From NCBI GenBank assembly GCA_937872925.1, contig CALMUT010000372.1:1-64000 (forward strand): a stretch of DNA of 64,000 nucleotides. Reading direction: 5' to 3'. Below, in pieces: positions 16,597-25,167 of the stretch. This DNA is from an uncultured Myxococcales bacterium (GTDB taxonomy: Bacteria > Myxococcota_A > Polyangia > Polyangiales > Polyangiaceae). Position numbers and translations under genes: made by a program. Position 1 is the first letter of the stretch. Each line of letters opens with the position of its first letter. The notes under the pieces were generated by a model. The model did no database searches, was not told the DNA's origin, and worked only from the letters and a program-made list of their open reading frames with translations.

Positions 16597-18860
16597 GACT
16601 GCTTCTTTCGGGGCTTACGCGCCTTCACGCGCTTCTTGGACTCCACGGGCGGTCGCTCTGGCTCCGAGTCCACGCTGGCGTCTGATGATGCAGGACCTTC
16701 GCTGTCGACAGCCAGCGCCGGGAAGAACCAAGCACCCTCCATGCGAACGATGCTCGCGCCAAGTGAGGCAAGCACGGACCTCTGCCCGGAAGGCGTTTCC
16801 TTTTCAGCGAACAGCGCCCGAAGGGGTCGGGTCTTTTCAGTTTCCTTGAAGTCGGCGCGCGAGTAGCGCCGCTTTGCGAACAGGAATCCAAAGAACGCCG
16901 GCGCGAAGGCCACGGCACTCCACACCAACTGAACATCTCCAGACAACCGTTCCCCAGCTGCCTCTACGGCCGCAGGCCGGAAGAGCCCGGAGATGGCGCT
17001 CGCTGCCTCTCCGATGATGGGTCCCCCGACGGCGAGTATTCCGAGCAGGATCCCCGTCACGCTGAGACCAAGGCTCCAGCTGCCGCGTGCTGCAGAAGCG
17101 GGCGTGGGTTCCTCGGACTTGCTGGCGAGATAGGCGAAGCGCCAAATCGAGAATGAAAGAACGCCCAACGCGAGCGCCGTTAGGCCAGCGACCAACCACG
17201 CAGGAGCGGAACCCGCGGAGAAAGCAGCGCCGGCGCGGAGCAGCGCGTCTCGGGGGAAGAATGCACCAAGCAGCGGCACCGGCGCGCCAGCCGCGATCGC
17301 CGCCGCGGCGTAGGCAGCGCGACGGTCCACCGGTCTTTCCTGGCCACCAAGACTCCACGCACCCGTCGCGAACGCAAGAGCGCAAAGGCCCAGGTTGGTC
17401 ACGACGGCGAAGAGCGCCGCACGAGCGCCGGCCCCCGCTGCCACTCCAACGAGGGTCGCGGCGAGGGCAGCCGCCGAGGCGTCAACCATGAGGGAACGCG
17501 CCCCCGTGGCAAAACTGGCTCGCAGCGCGAACAGCGCACACAACCCTGCGGCAGCCAGCGCAATCCAGGCCGCGGCACGCGCGTTCATCGCGAAGACGTA
17601 GTCGAACCGATGTAGAAACACGGCAACGGCCGTCGTTGACAGCACGCTGAGGCCTGCGGCGGAGGTCTCGTCCGCTTCCTCTTCGCGAGAGCCAGACAGC
17701 GCCGCACCGAGCACAGACGCGAATAGCAACATCGCAACCCAGGTGGTGGCATAGAGCCCGCCCAGACGGCGAGACGAAAGCCCGGCGCGATGCACGTACG
17801 CGCCGCTGGCGTCTTTTAAGCGCAGCTGGTCCGTGACGGCCTTTGCAGAAAGCGTGGGGCCAGTGCTGGCGATCACCGTTCGGGTCTCGGAATAGACCCG
17901 GATCTTCTCCGCTCGTGAATCGTAGCTTCCAGGGCCCGAACTCACTGTGAGATCGTGCAATGCGGCAGGGAAGCTCAGGTTTGCAAAGGGCGCGCGTGCC
18001 TCACGCTTGCACGGTCTCGATGGAAGCCCCACGCCACCGGGACGACCGTCAGCGTCAATTTCACAGACCTGCGCCGTGCCCACGTGCACTGCGGAGCCAC
18101 CGCGCGACGTCATTTCGATCGTGCCGTTGGCGTCCCGGACCTGCGTGTGCTTCGCCGGCTTATTCGCGCCGGCGGGATCTTGTACCCCGACGATGCGTGC
18201 TCGGAAGTCCACGGTGAAATCCCCACCGGGCGCCCAAGAGCCGGCAAGGCCCCAAAAGACGACGCCGGACGCGGCCAGAGCGGCGACCTCCAACACCCGA
18301 GCGGGCACAAAGCCAGCTCTCAGGGCGCCTCGCCCCTGACGCGAGAACAACACGGCTAGCGCCAAGGCCGAGTGTGTGAGTGCAAATCCGGTGACGGCCA
18401 TCACCACGTCGTCGGAAAGTATCCCGAGCGCCGCGGCGCCGAGGGCGCCGAGCCCCGCACCGAGAACGCGTAGGTCGGCGTTTTCGCGGTGCAAGATGAC
18501 GAAAACCAGTCCCATCAACGTCACAGCGCATAAAGCGGCGCCGGACACGACGTCCAACAACAACGTCAGTTCGATGTTCAGCGAGGCGATGCGCACGAGC
18601 GTCCACAAGTGGCAAAGAAGCAACGCCGGTTTCTCCTCGATGAGGAGCAAGCGACCGCATGCGTACACCGCGACACCCAGGGCGATCGCAGCACTCACTA
18701 GTGCCGCGGTGCGCGCCAGGGCTTCCGCGGACTTGCGCGCTTCGCCATCGGACAAGACCGCCCGTAAACACGCCAACATGCCGAGCCAAGGCGCCACAAC
18801 AACGGCCCACAGGGTGAAGTCCAACTCCACGTGGTCGAGGGCTCCAACCAGCTCAAACAT
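16593..18860 (-). CDS. NuoL-like membrane protein with soluble insertion, degenerate proton channel
   Basis: 755 residues, mostly membrane helices. It follows the NuoL/Mrp antiporter layout: LLLDVVSGAALCAVTLMGL, where the family has DPLS; SDDVVMAVTGFAL at the WEGVGL site, with the key Glu replaced by Gly; AALFAVVTNLGLCALAF, where the family has VTHAFFKALLF and the channel Lys is Cys; and PLLGAFFPRDALL, which still matches PPFSGFFSKDEIL. A soluble insertion of about 150 residues (roughly 205-360) splits the membrane core. The C-terminus is a basic Lys/Arg tail. ATG 18860 is the first start; it is divergent from the beta-helix lipoprotein and coupled to the NuoM-like gene. Confidence 0.6.
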   Translation of the reverse strand: MFELVGALDHVELDFTLWAVVVAPWLGMLACLRAVLSDGEARKSAEALARTAALVSAAIALGVAVYACGRLLLIEEKPALLLCHLWTLVRIASLNIELTLLLDVVSGAALCAVTLMGLVFVILHRENADLRVLGAGLGALGAAALGILSDDVVMAVTGFALTHSALALAVLFSRQGRGALRAGFVPARVLEVAALAASGVVFWGLAGSWAPGGDFTVDFRARIVGVQDPAGANKPAKHTQVRDANGTIEMTSRGGSAVHVGTAQVCEIDADGRPGGVGLPSRPCKREARAPFANLSFPAALHDLTVSSGPGSYDSRAEKIRVYSETRTVIASTGPTLSAKAVTDQLRLKDASGAYVHRAGLSSRRLGGLYATTWVAMLLFASVLGAALSGSREEEADETSAAGLSVLSTTAVAVFLHRFDYVFAMNARAAAWIALAAAGLCALFALRASFATGARSLMVDASAAALAATLVGVAAGAGARAALFAVVTNLGLCALAFATGAWSLGGQERPVDRRAAYAAAAIAAGAPVPLLGAFFPRDALLRAGAAFSAGSAPAWLVAGLTALALGVLSFSIWRFAYLASKSEEPTPASAARGSWSLGLSVTGILLGILAVGGPIIGEAASAISGLFRPAAVEAAGERLSGDVQLVWSAVAFAPAFFGFLFAKRRYSRADFKETEKTRPLRALFAEKETPSGQRSVLASLGASIVRMEGAWFFPALAVDSEGPASSDASVDSEPERPPVESKKRVKARKPRKKQS

Positions 18861-18952
18861 GCGAAAGGCTCATGCGGCGCGGACGGTAGCGCGGCCAGGA
18901 CAGCGCCTTCAAGTCCTGCCGTGATAGACTCGAAGAGAACTTGGGGCAACAC

Positions 18953-20491
18953 ATGCAAACGACACTTCGAGCGGGGTTTCTGGTGTTCGCCGCGTGCGCG
19001 TCGAGCGCCTGCGGGTCAGACGACAGCGGCAGTGGCGGCACCGGCGGAAGCAGCGCCGCCTCTTCCGGAGGCAACAGCGGCGCGGCGGGCGCGGCGACTG
19101 GGGGCAGCGCGGGTTCCAACACGGGCGGCAACGCGGGTTCCGCCGCGGGCGGCAGCGGTGGCACGGGCGCGTCAAGCACCGGCGGCGCAGGTGGCAGCGG
19201 CGGCACGCCGGGCGCGTGTGGCGAAATCACGACCTTCGAAAGCGGAAAGACGCCCAATCAGGAAGTGCACGTCAGCCCCAGCGGCAACGACTCAGCCAGT
19301 GGCGCGGCCGGCAGCCCCGTCAAGACTCTGGCCAAGGCCGCACAGCTTGCAACCCCGGGCACGGCGATCCGCGTTCACGCGGGCACCTACCCGGGCGGAG
19401 AGTTCGTCTCCGGTCTTGCCGGCACCGCCGCAGCGCCCATTTGGCTCGGCGGCGCGCCCGGCGAAGCGCGGCCAGTGTTCGACGGCGGATCGCAGGCGAT
19501 GCAGCTTTCCAAAGTGCGCTACCTGATCGTGCACGACATGGAGGTCAAGAACTCGTCAGCGAACGGGATCAACTGCGACGACGGGGGAGAGTATGCGAAC
19601 CCCGATGCAACACGGTTCGTCGTGTTCCGGAACCTCGATATCCACGACATCGGCAGCAGCGGCAATCAAGACTGCCTCAAGCTGTCTGGCCTGGACGACT
19701 ATTTCGTCCTCGACAGCAAATTCGCTCGTTGCGGGGGCGGCATGTCCGGCAGCGGCATCGACCACGTGGGCTGCCACAAGGGACTCATCGCTCGCAACAC
19801 GTTCAATGAAATGAGTGGCAACGCGGTTCAGTGCAAGGGCGGGAGTGAAGACATTGAAGTGCGTGCCAACCGCATCACCGACGGCGGACAGCGCGGTGTG
19901 AATATGGGGGGGTCGACGGGGGACCAGTTCTTCCGACCGCCGCTCTCCACCTCGGGGCAGAACTTTGAAGCCAAGAACATCCGGGTGCTTGCGAATGTCT
20001 TCGAAGGAGGGGTCACACCCGTCGCTTACGTGGGCTGCGTCGACTGCTTGGCGGCCAACAATACAATCGTGAACCCAACCAACTGGCTGCTGCGGATCTT
20101 GCAGGAAAAGACCAGCGGCGGTGGCTACACCTTTCAGGAGGCTCAGAACGGTCGCTTCGTGAACAACCTGCTGTACTTCGACCGGGGTGGCATCTCCACC
20201 TATGTGAACGTCGGCTCGAATACCCAAGCGGCTAGCTTCAAATTCGAGAATAATCTCTGGTACGCTCACGACAATCCCGGGCAGTCCGCGCCGACCAACT
20301 TACCCGCGACGGAAACGGCCGGTATCACCGGGCAGGATCCGCAGCTCGCCAACGTCGGCAGCAGCGACTATTCGATTTCATCGACGAGCCCCGCCGCCGC
20401 CAAAGGCACTGCAGTGACAGGTCTGGCCGGCGACATCACCGGCAAGTGTTACGCCGCGCCACCAAGCATCGGCGCGTACGAGCCGAACTGA
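18953..20491 (+). CDS. Lipoprotein with right-handed parallel beta-helix
   Basis: 512 residues from ATG 18953 (an in-frame TTG at 18941 is less likely). The lipobox is ASSAC (Cys20), followed by ~75 residues of GGSAG/GNAG linker. From residue ~95 the sequence has the start typical of pectate-lyase-like beta-helix surface proteins (EVHVSPSGNDSASG, SPVKTLAKAAQLATPGTAI, IRVHAGTYPGGEF) and then repeated short strand-turn units rich in Asn/Gly. It ends SIGAYEPN, the usual end of such helices. No catalytic triad of a known lyase is identified. Likely surface anchored; a carbohydrate ligand is possible. It lies between the NuoH-like and NuoL-like genes on the opposite strand. Confidence 0.85.
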   Translation: MQTTLRAGFLVFAACASSACGSDDSGSGGTGGSSAASSGGNSGAAGAATGGSAGSNTGGNAGSAAGGSGGTGASSTGGAGGSGGTPGACGEITTFESGKTPNQEVHVSPSGNDSASGAAGSPVKTLAKAAQLATPGTAIRVHAGTYPGGEFVSGLAGTAAAPIWLGGAPGEARPVFDGGSQAMQLSKVRYLIVHDMEVKNSSANGINCDDGGEYANPDATRFVVFRNLDIHDIGSSGNQDCLKLSGLDDYFVLDSKFARCGGGMSGSGIDHVGCHKGLIARNTFNEMSGNAVQCKGGSEDIEVRANRITDGGQRGVNMGGSTGDQFFRPPLSTSGQNFEAKNIRVLANVFEGGVTPVAYVGCVDCLAANNTIVNPTNWLLRILQEKTSGGGYTFQEAQNGRFVNNLLYFDRGGISTYVNVGSNTQAASFKFENNLWYAHDNPGQSAPTNLPATETAGITGQDPQLANVGSSDYSISSTSPAAAKGTAVTGLAGDITGKCYAAPPSIGAYEPN

Positions 20492-20497
20492 AACCAC

Positions 20498-22312
20498 TCA
20501 AAGCCACGGGTTGACATGCAGCGCCGTCGAGCCGCGGCTGAGCCGACGCACTCGAATCGCGAACACGACGCACAGCGCCGTTGCCGTGGCGAAGGACGCG
20601 ACGCCAATGAGCGGTGAAAGCGCCGAAAGCGTCAGTGCGCGGGTCCCCCATGCTCCGGCCAGACATGCCACCAGCACCGAAACCGGCACCACCACTCGCG
20701 TCCAGATCCCGACCACCACGGTCGCTGAGAGTTGGGGCACCGCCCAGCGCACGGAGAGCACGACGGCTGCGACCAGCCAGGCTTTGAGCTGCACCAAGAA
20801 CGCGCCAGCTGCGACCATGCCAAGTGCGCCGCTCACCGGCAGTCGCCAGCCCCCCAAGAAGAGGATCGCGCCAAGGTGAGCGACGACCATGATGTGAAAG
20901 GCATCCAGCGCCATCGCGAGTCGTGCTCCGCGCGCGGACGCCGCGGGACGCAATAGCGGTTGGTCGGGTTCCAGGCGAATAGTCCCCACCGCCAGCAGCA
21001 AGATCGCGGCGATGGACAGCACGGGATTGGTAAACACCGCCCACTCCCAAGGCGCCACGCCCTGACTTCCCACCAGATCCTGCACGCGCATGTTGCCACC
21101 AGCGACGACGGCGGTGACCAGTGAAAGCGGCACGGGCGCCCGAAGCCAAACCGCTCGCAAAGCGCCGCGGAGCCCCTTGAATAGCGACCAACCGCGAGCA
21201 ACGCTGCCGCCAAAAATCAGCCCGCCCACAGCGGAAACCAACATATAGCTCGCCGCTACCACTGCCAGGTCGAGCTCGTGCGCGATGAGCGGCTGCCCAA
21301 ACGCCAGCGTCGCGCTCGCGGCACTGGCAAGCACGATCAGCATGTAGCTCATGACACGGCCGATCGCCGGCTCCGGCGTGGACGGCTCTGGGTTTCGCTT
21401 GCCACCTCGCACGCCGCTGCGCTCTCGCTCACGTGCACGACGACGGCGCAATCGATCCGCCAATACTCGAGACAGCCATGAAAAGAGCCTTGCTCCGGGA
21501 AACACGAATACGACCAGTAGCAGGGCCGCGGACGCAACCACGAGCCCCGGAATCGCCAAGTCCCGTGGCATGCCACGACGGACCGCGGTCACATCCAACA
21601 CGCGTTCGACGGGCTCTGGGTGCGCGGTGCGCAGGATCTTGATGCGCGCGCTCACTTCGCCGGCCGCAACAGCGAGGTCTGCGGGCTCGCGAAGCTGCAA
21701 GCCTTCGTACTCAATCAGTTCGTCCTGCACGAGGATGCCGGCGGCTTCTGCGCGTCCGCCGGCAACGAGTTCGGTCACCTTCAAACCGCGTGGAGTCTGC
21801 TCGATGACAATGCCGAGGGCTTTCGCTACACGCTCCCCCTCTGCTGCGCGAGCGTCTCGCACCGCCTGGCTGACGGTTGGGCCGGGGAAGTCCAACACAA
21901 CGTCCGAAAGCCGACCGGCGACCGGTGGCGCTCCGGCCTTGCGCGGAGCAAACGCCGCCACCACCTCGCCTCGGAAAGTCGTGTGTAGCGCAGCGTCCCC
22001 ACTGCCGCAGAACTGCATTTCGATGCTGTCCGTCAGCGCGAAGCCCAAACGCGTCGCTGAGGTGCTCGTCGCCGGTACGACAATGCGCACTCCGCGTTCC
22101 GGAGGCAGGCCAGGCCTGAGTAGCTCTCCGCTGAAGGTCACGGTGGCCTTCCGGCCCTCGGGTAAGCCCGCACCGCTGACCTCCACACGGTCGCCAACCT
22201 CGGCGCGTCCGGGCGTGAGTTCAATCAACTGCAGCAGTGCGGGGCCGGCCGGGTCTTGGCTGCAGCCAAAAATCCCGCACAGCACGGCCATTAGGACGAA
22301 GAGTCGGCGCAC
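20498..22312 (-). CDS. Lipoprotein-signal TIG/IPT-PDZ domains fused to a NuoH-like membrane domain
   Basis: 604 residues from GTG 22312. The signal peptide ends in lipobox IFGCSQ (Cys17). Residues 27-110 look like a TIG/IPT domain (IELTPGRAEVGDRVEVSGAG), and 150-235 a PDZ domain (TELVAGGRAEAAGILVQDEL). From ~255 there are eight or so membrane helices matching complex I subunit NuoH/ND1: LIAHELDLAVVAASYML at the NLDIGLLF site, MVVAHLGAILFLGGWRLP, and FLVQLKAWLVAAVVLSVRW. The quinone-loop signature ETNRxPFDLPExExEL is not kept; the aligned stretch begins VGTIRLEPDQPLLRP. So the fold remains but redox coupling is doubtful. It ends 7 bp from the convergent beta-helix gene. Confidence 0.65.
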   Translation of the reverse strand: MRRLFVLMAVLCGIFGCSQDPAGPALLQLIELTPGRAEVGDRVEVSGAGLPEGRKATVTFSGELLRPGLPPERGVRIVVPATSTSATRLGFALTDSIEMQFCGSGDAALHTTFRGEVVAAFAPRKAGAPPVAGRLSDVVLDFPGPTVSQAVRDARAAEGERVAKALGIVIEQTPRGLKVTELVAGGRAEAAGILVQDELIEYEGLQLREPADLAVAAGEVSARIKILRTAHPEPVERVLDVTAVRRGMPRDLAIPGLVVASAALLLVVFVFPGARLFSWLSRVLADRLRRRRARERERSGVRGGKRNPEPSTPEPAIGRVMSYMLIVLASAASATLAFGQPLIAHELDLAVVAASYMLVSAVGGLIFGGSVARGWSLFKGLRGALRAVWLRAPVPLSLVTAVVAGGNMRVQDLVGSQGVAPWEWAVFTNPVLSIAAILLLAVGTIRLEPDQPLLRPAASARGARLAMALDAFHIMVVAHLGAILFLGGWRLPVSGALGMVAAGAFLVQLKAWLVAAVVLSVRWAVPQLSATVVVGIWTRVVVPVSVLVACLAGAWGTRALTLSALSPLIGVASFATATALCVVFAIRVRRLSRGSTALHVNPWL

Positions 22313-22366
22313 CTGCCGACCTTAACTTGCAGCCGGAAAAAGGCGAAAAACTCTGCGTTTTGGGAT

Positions 22367-23152
22367 TCACGCCCCGGGCAAGAAGTACTGCAGCCCCGTC
22401 GATTCGTCTCGGCCGACCCTGACCGGCACGCCGAAAACCCGCTGGAGCACGTTGGCGGTCATGGCCTCCTCGATACTGCCTTGAGCTGCAATCTTCCCAT
22501 CCGCGAGCAGCACGACGCGATCTGCGAAGCGCGCTGCTTGAGAGAGGTCGTGGACCACTGCCAGGCAGGCGAGGTTCCGTTCGGATATTTCGCGACGGAC
22601 GATCTCAAAGAGGGTCAATGCGTGCCGTACGTCGAGAAACGCCGCGGGCTCGTCTAGCAGCAGAATGGCTGTGTCTTGGGCGAGAGCGCGCGCGATGGTC
22701 ACGCGGCGGCGCTCTCCGCCCGACAGATCGGAAACCCGTCGCTCCGCGAGTTCACCTAAATCGCAGGCATCCAGGGCCTTGGCGATCAGGGCTTCGTCCC
22801 GGGGAGCCGTCAGCATTAGCCCACTTTGGTGGGGCGCGCGTCCCATCGCGACGACTTCGCGCACGGTGAAACCAAAAGCCACTTCGCTTTCCTGCGGTAC
22901 AACGCCGACACGCTGTGCCACTTCGCGCCGCGACAGGCCCCCCAGCGGCTGCCCCTGCACCAGGACCGTGCCCGCGAGGAGTCCAAGGGTGCCCGCAAGG
23001 GCGCGGAGCAGCGTGGATTTTCCAGTTCCGTTGGCCCCAAGCACCGCGACGAGCTCCCCGGCATGCAGCTCGAGGTCGATTCCCGCGAGCACAATCCGAC
23101 CGTCGTACCCCGCGCTGAGGTCACGGGCTGCAAGTGCTGCGGCGTCGCTCAC
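22367..23152 (-). CDS. ABC transporter ATP-binding protein, iron-siderophore/heme/cobalamin type
   Basis: 261 residues from GTG 23152, just after a GGGGGA ribosome-site-like stretch; the longer frame upstream is unlikely. Walker A GANGTGKST, Q-loop VVPQESEVAFGFTVREVV, signature LSGGERRR, Walker B ILLLDEPAAFLD and switch His in VVHDLSQAARFAD are all intact. The overall pattern (FTVREVVAMGR, DLSQAARFADRVVLL) is that of FecE/HmuV/BtuD ATPases that power Fe-siderophore, heme or vitamin B12 uptake. No permease or binding protein is next to it here, so the partner must be encoded elsewhere. Confidence 0.88.
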   Translation of the reverse strand: MSDAAALAARDLSAGYDGRIVLAGIDLELHAGELVAVLGANGTGKSTLLRALAGTLGLLAGTVLVQGQPLGGLSRREVAQRVGVVPQESEVAFGFTVREVVAMGRAPHQSGLMLTAPRDEALIAKALDACDLGELAERRVSDLSGGERRRVTIARALAQDTAILLLDEPAAFLDVRHALTLFEIVRREISERNLACLAVVHDLSQAARFADRVVLLADGKIAAQGSIEEAMTANVLQRVFGVPVRVGRDESTGLQYFLPGA

Positions 23153-23246
23153 TCCCCCACGATACCTGCCGCGGGGCCACGCCGGGCCTCCGTTTTTTGG
23201 GCCATTGTCCCGGAGAGGCATAGGTTCCGTGGCAGGAGAGCCATCC

Positions 23247-23789
23247 ATGAGCGTCGCCGCCTTGCTGAACCAAATCCGTCATGCCCAGGTCGAAATCTTA
23301 CAAAGCATGCCCTACCGAGACTTCGGAGTAGACGGGAACAAGGGAGCTTCGGACACCGCCGTGCGCGTCGCGGAGCAGCGTCTGGGGCGTCCGCTTCCGC
23401 CCAGCTACCGTGAATTCCTGCGCATCTTCGACGGCTGGCCCCGGTTCTACGATGGCGCCACCCTGCTCGGTACCGCGAGCCTGGGGCGCCGCATGTACGA
23501 CGACCTGGCGCGCGCCGCTTTCGAGGCGGCTGAAACACCGGAGCCTGAACTGGGACCGCCTTCGCGATTCAAGCCCAAAGTGCTGATCCCCTTCGGGATC
23601 GACATGCAAGCCACGACGCTCTTCGTATTTAACCCAACGTGCGTGAGCGAAAGCGGCGAATACGAAGTCATCGCCTGGATGAATGAAATCGGAGTGCGGC
23701 GCTCGTCCTTCGAGAGCTTCCTCGAGATGATTCTGGAGCTCTGCCAGTCGGAGCTACAGGCCGCCGCCGCCCTAGGCTTCTCCTTCTGA
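23247..23789 (+). CDS. SMI1/KNR4 (SUKH) family protein
   Basis: 180 residues from ATG 23247 with CAGGAG upstream. The SUKH signature is clear: AVRVAEQRLGRPLPPSYREFLRIFDGWPRFYDG in short pieces, then VLIPFGIDMQATTLFVFN and VIAWMNEIG, ending in FESFLEMILELC. These proteins are often immunity proteins against polymorphic toxins, or general scaffold proteins. No toxin gene is adjacent, so an immunity role is not supported by context. Confidence 0.8.
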   Translation: MSVAALLNQIRHAQVEILQSMPYRDFGVDGNKGASDTAVRVAEQRLGRPLPPSYREFLRIFDGWPRFYDGATLLGTASLGRRMYDDLARAAFEAAETPEPELGPPSRFKPKVLIPFGIDMQATTLFVFNPTCVSESGEYEVIAWMNEIGVRRSSFESFLEMILELCQSELQAAAALGFSF

Positions 23790-23895
23790 AGCGACGCCCG
23801 ACAGACCGCCGCACACATGGCCAGGCTTGACGCTGTGCGGCATTCCTGATGAGATGCGGAGAGTGGCCCGTCGGCCGGGCGATATCGAGGGCTGA

Positions 23896-24483
23896 ATGTC
23901 CGAAACGGAGCAGCGAGAGCAAGTGAGCGCAGCGGAGCGGCGCGTCATCAAGCGCTACTCCAATCGCAAGCTCTACGACACCAAGGACAGCCGCTACGTG
24001 ACCTTGCTGCAGATCGCAGACATGGTGCGGGCGGGCGAAGACGTCCAGATCATCGATAACGCGAGCAAAGAGGACAAGACGGACGTCACCCTCGCGCTGA
24101 TCATCTCCGAGGAGTTGAAAGCGAAACCCAGGGGGATCCCCCTGCCCACCCTGAAGGCGCTGATCCGCCATCGGGGCGAAAAGTTGCTGTCTTCGCTGCG
24201 AGAGACGCCCATCGGGCGACTCATGAACAAAGAAGCAGCAGAAGACGAAGTCATGGAATTTCCGCCACCGCTGGAGGAAGCGTTGTCCCAGAGCAAAGAC
24301 GGCAGTCAGAAGGGGTTGCGGGCAACCTTCGAAGCCTGGCAGCACACCATCGATGAGCGTATCCGCGCGGTATTACCCAACTTTTCCGTCTTTCGGGAGC
24401 TGAAAGACGAAGTGAAACGGGTCTCCGAGCGCCTCGACGAGATCGAAAAACGGCTGGATAAACCCGGACAGCCCAAGGAATAG
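23896..24483 (+). CDS. phaR: Polyhydroxyalkanoate synthesis regulator PhaR-type DNA-binding protein
   Basis: 195 residues. The N-terminal PHB/PHA accumulation regulator DNA-binding domain is plain: VIKRYSNRKLYDTKDSRYV (21-39), then TLLQIADMVRAGEDVQIID. The C-terminal third is a predicted coiled coil (FRELKDEVKRVSERLDEIEK). In PHA-producing bacteria this regulator represses phasin and granule genes and binds the polymer. No PHA synthase or phasin is in the window. It lies 45 bp ahead of an ECF sigma factor gene. Confidence 0.88.
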   Translation: MSETEQREQVSAAERRVIKRYSNRKLYDTKDSRYVTLLQIADMVRAGEDVQIIDNASKEDKTDVTLALIISEELKAKPRGIPLPTLKALIRHRGEKLLSSLRETPIGRLMNKEAAEDEVMEFPPPLEEALSQSKDGSQKGLRATFEAWQHTIDERIRAVLPNFSVFRELKDEVKRVSERLDEIEKRLDKPGQPKE

Positions 24484-24528
24484 GCCTTAGCTTTCAAGGG
24501 TTGTGGGGGACAGAAGGTCCTGGAATCC

Positions 24529-25167
24529 GTGAAAGCAAAAAAGCCGATTGTCGACGATTTCGAGCGGGAGTCCCTGCAGCACCTCGGGGCGCTCTTGGCG
24601 GTTGCGACTCGCCTGACTCGGAACCCCGTGGAAGCCGAAGACCTGGTGCAAGACGCGCTCGTCAAAGCTTTCCGAGCGCGGGAGCAGTTCGCGCCGGGCA
24701 CGAATATGCGGGCCTGGCTGCTTCGCATCGTGACGAATACCTTCATCAACAAGTACCGCCGTGGCGGCTTGGAACGCGCCGTGCTGGAGGGACCCGACGC
24801 CGACCCCTTGGCGGACGGCTGGGTCAGCACTTCGAGCATGGAGGCCCTGCGCGACCCCGAAGGGCAGGCGCTGCGCCCGGTGCTGGAGAAAGAAATCAAG
24901 GTCGCCCTGGACGAGCTGCCCGAGGAATTCCGGCTGGCCGTCGTGCTCGCTGATGTCGAAGAGCTGTCGTATAAGGAAATCAGCGACATCATGGGATGCC
25001 CCATCGGAACCGTCATGTCGCGTCTGCACCGCGGACGCCGACTACTCAAAGCACGTCTGTACGACCAAGCGCGTGAGCTTGGCATCGTGGGTCCCGAAGT
25101 CGCGGTCGGCGCCCACAAGACAGTCGACCTCGCCGAGTACCGAGCCAAGAAAGCGAGCGTCGGATGA
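24529..25167 (+). CDS. ECF-family RNA polymerase sigma factor (RpoE-like)
   Basis: 212 residues from GTG 24529. Region 2 is recognisable: LTRNPVEAEDLVQDALVKAF and MRAWLLRIVTNTFINKYRR (2.1-2.4). Region 4 has LDELPEEFRLAVVLADVEE, LSYKEISDIMGCPIGTVMSRLHRGRRLL, the recognition helix-turn-helix. About 30 extra residues follow. It overlaps by 4 bp the anti-sigma gene that follows, the normal sigma/anti-sigma arrangement, so release from that protein is the expected control. Confidence 0.93.
   Translation: MKAKKPIVDDFERESLQHLGALLAVATRLTRNPVEAEDLVQDALVKAFRAREQFAPGTNMRAWLLRIVTNTFINKYRRGGLERAVLEGPDADPLADGWVSTSSMEALRDPEGQALRPVLEKEIKVALDELPEEFRLAVVLADVEELSYKEISDIMGCPIGTVMSRLHRGRRLLKARLYDQARELGIVGPEVAVGAHKTVDLAEYRAKKASVG

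Noticed and set aside
23247..23789. SMI1/KNR4 gene as an immunity gene of a toxin system
   Set aside because: No toxin, VgrG, RHS or other polymorphic-toxin gene is adjacent.
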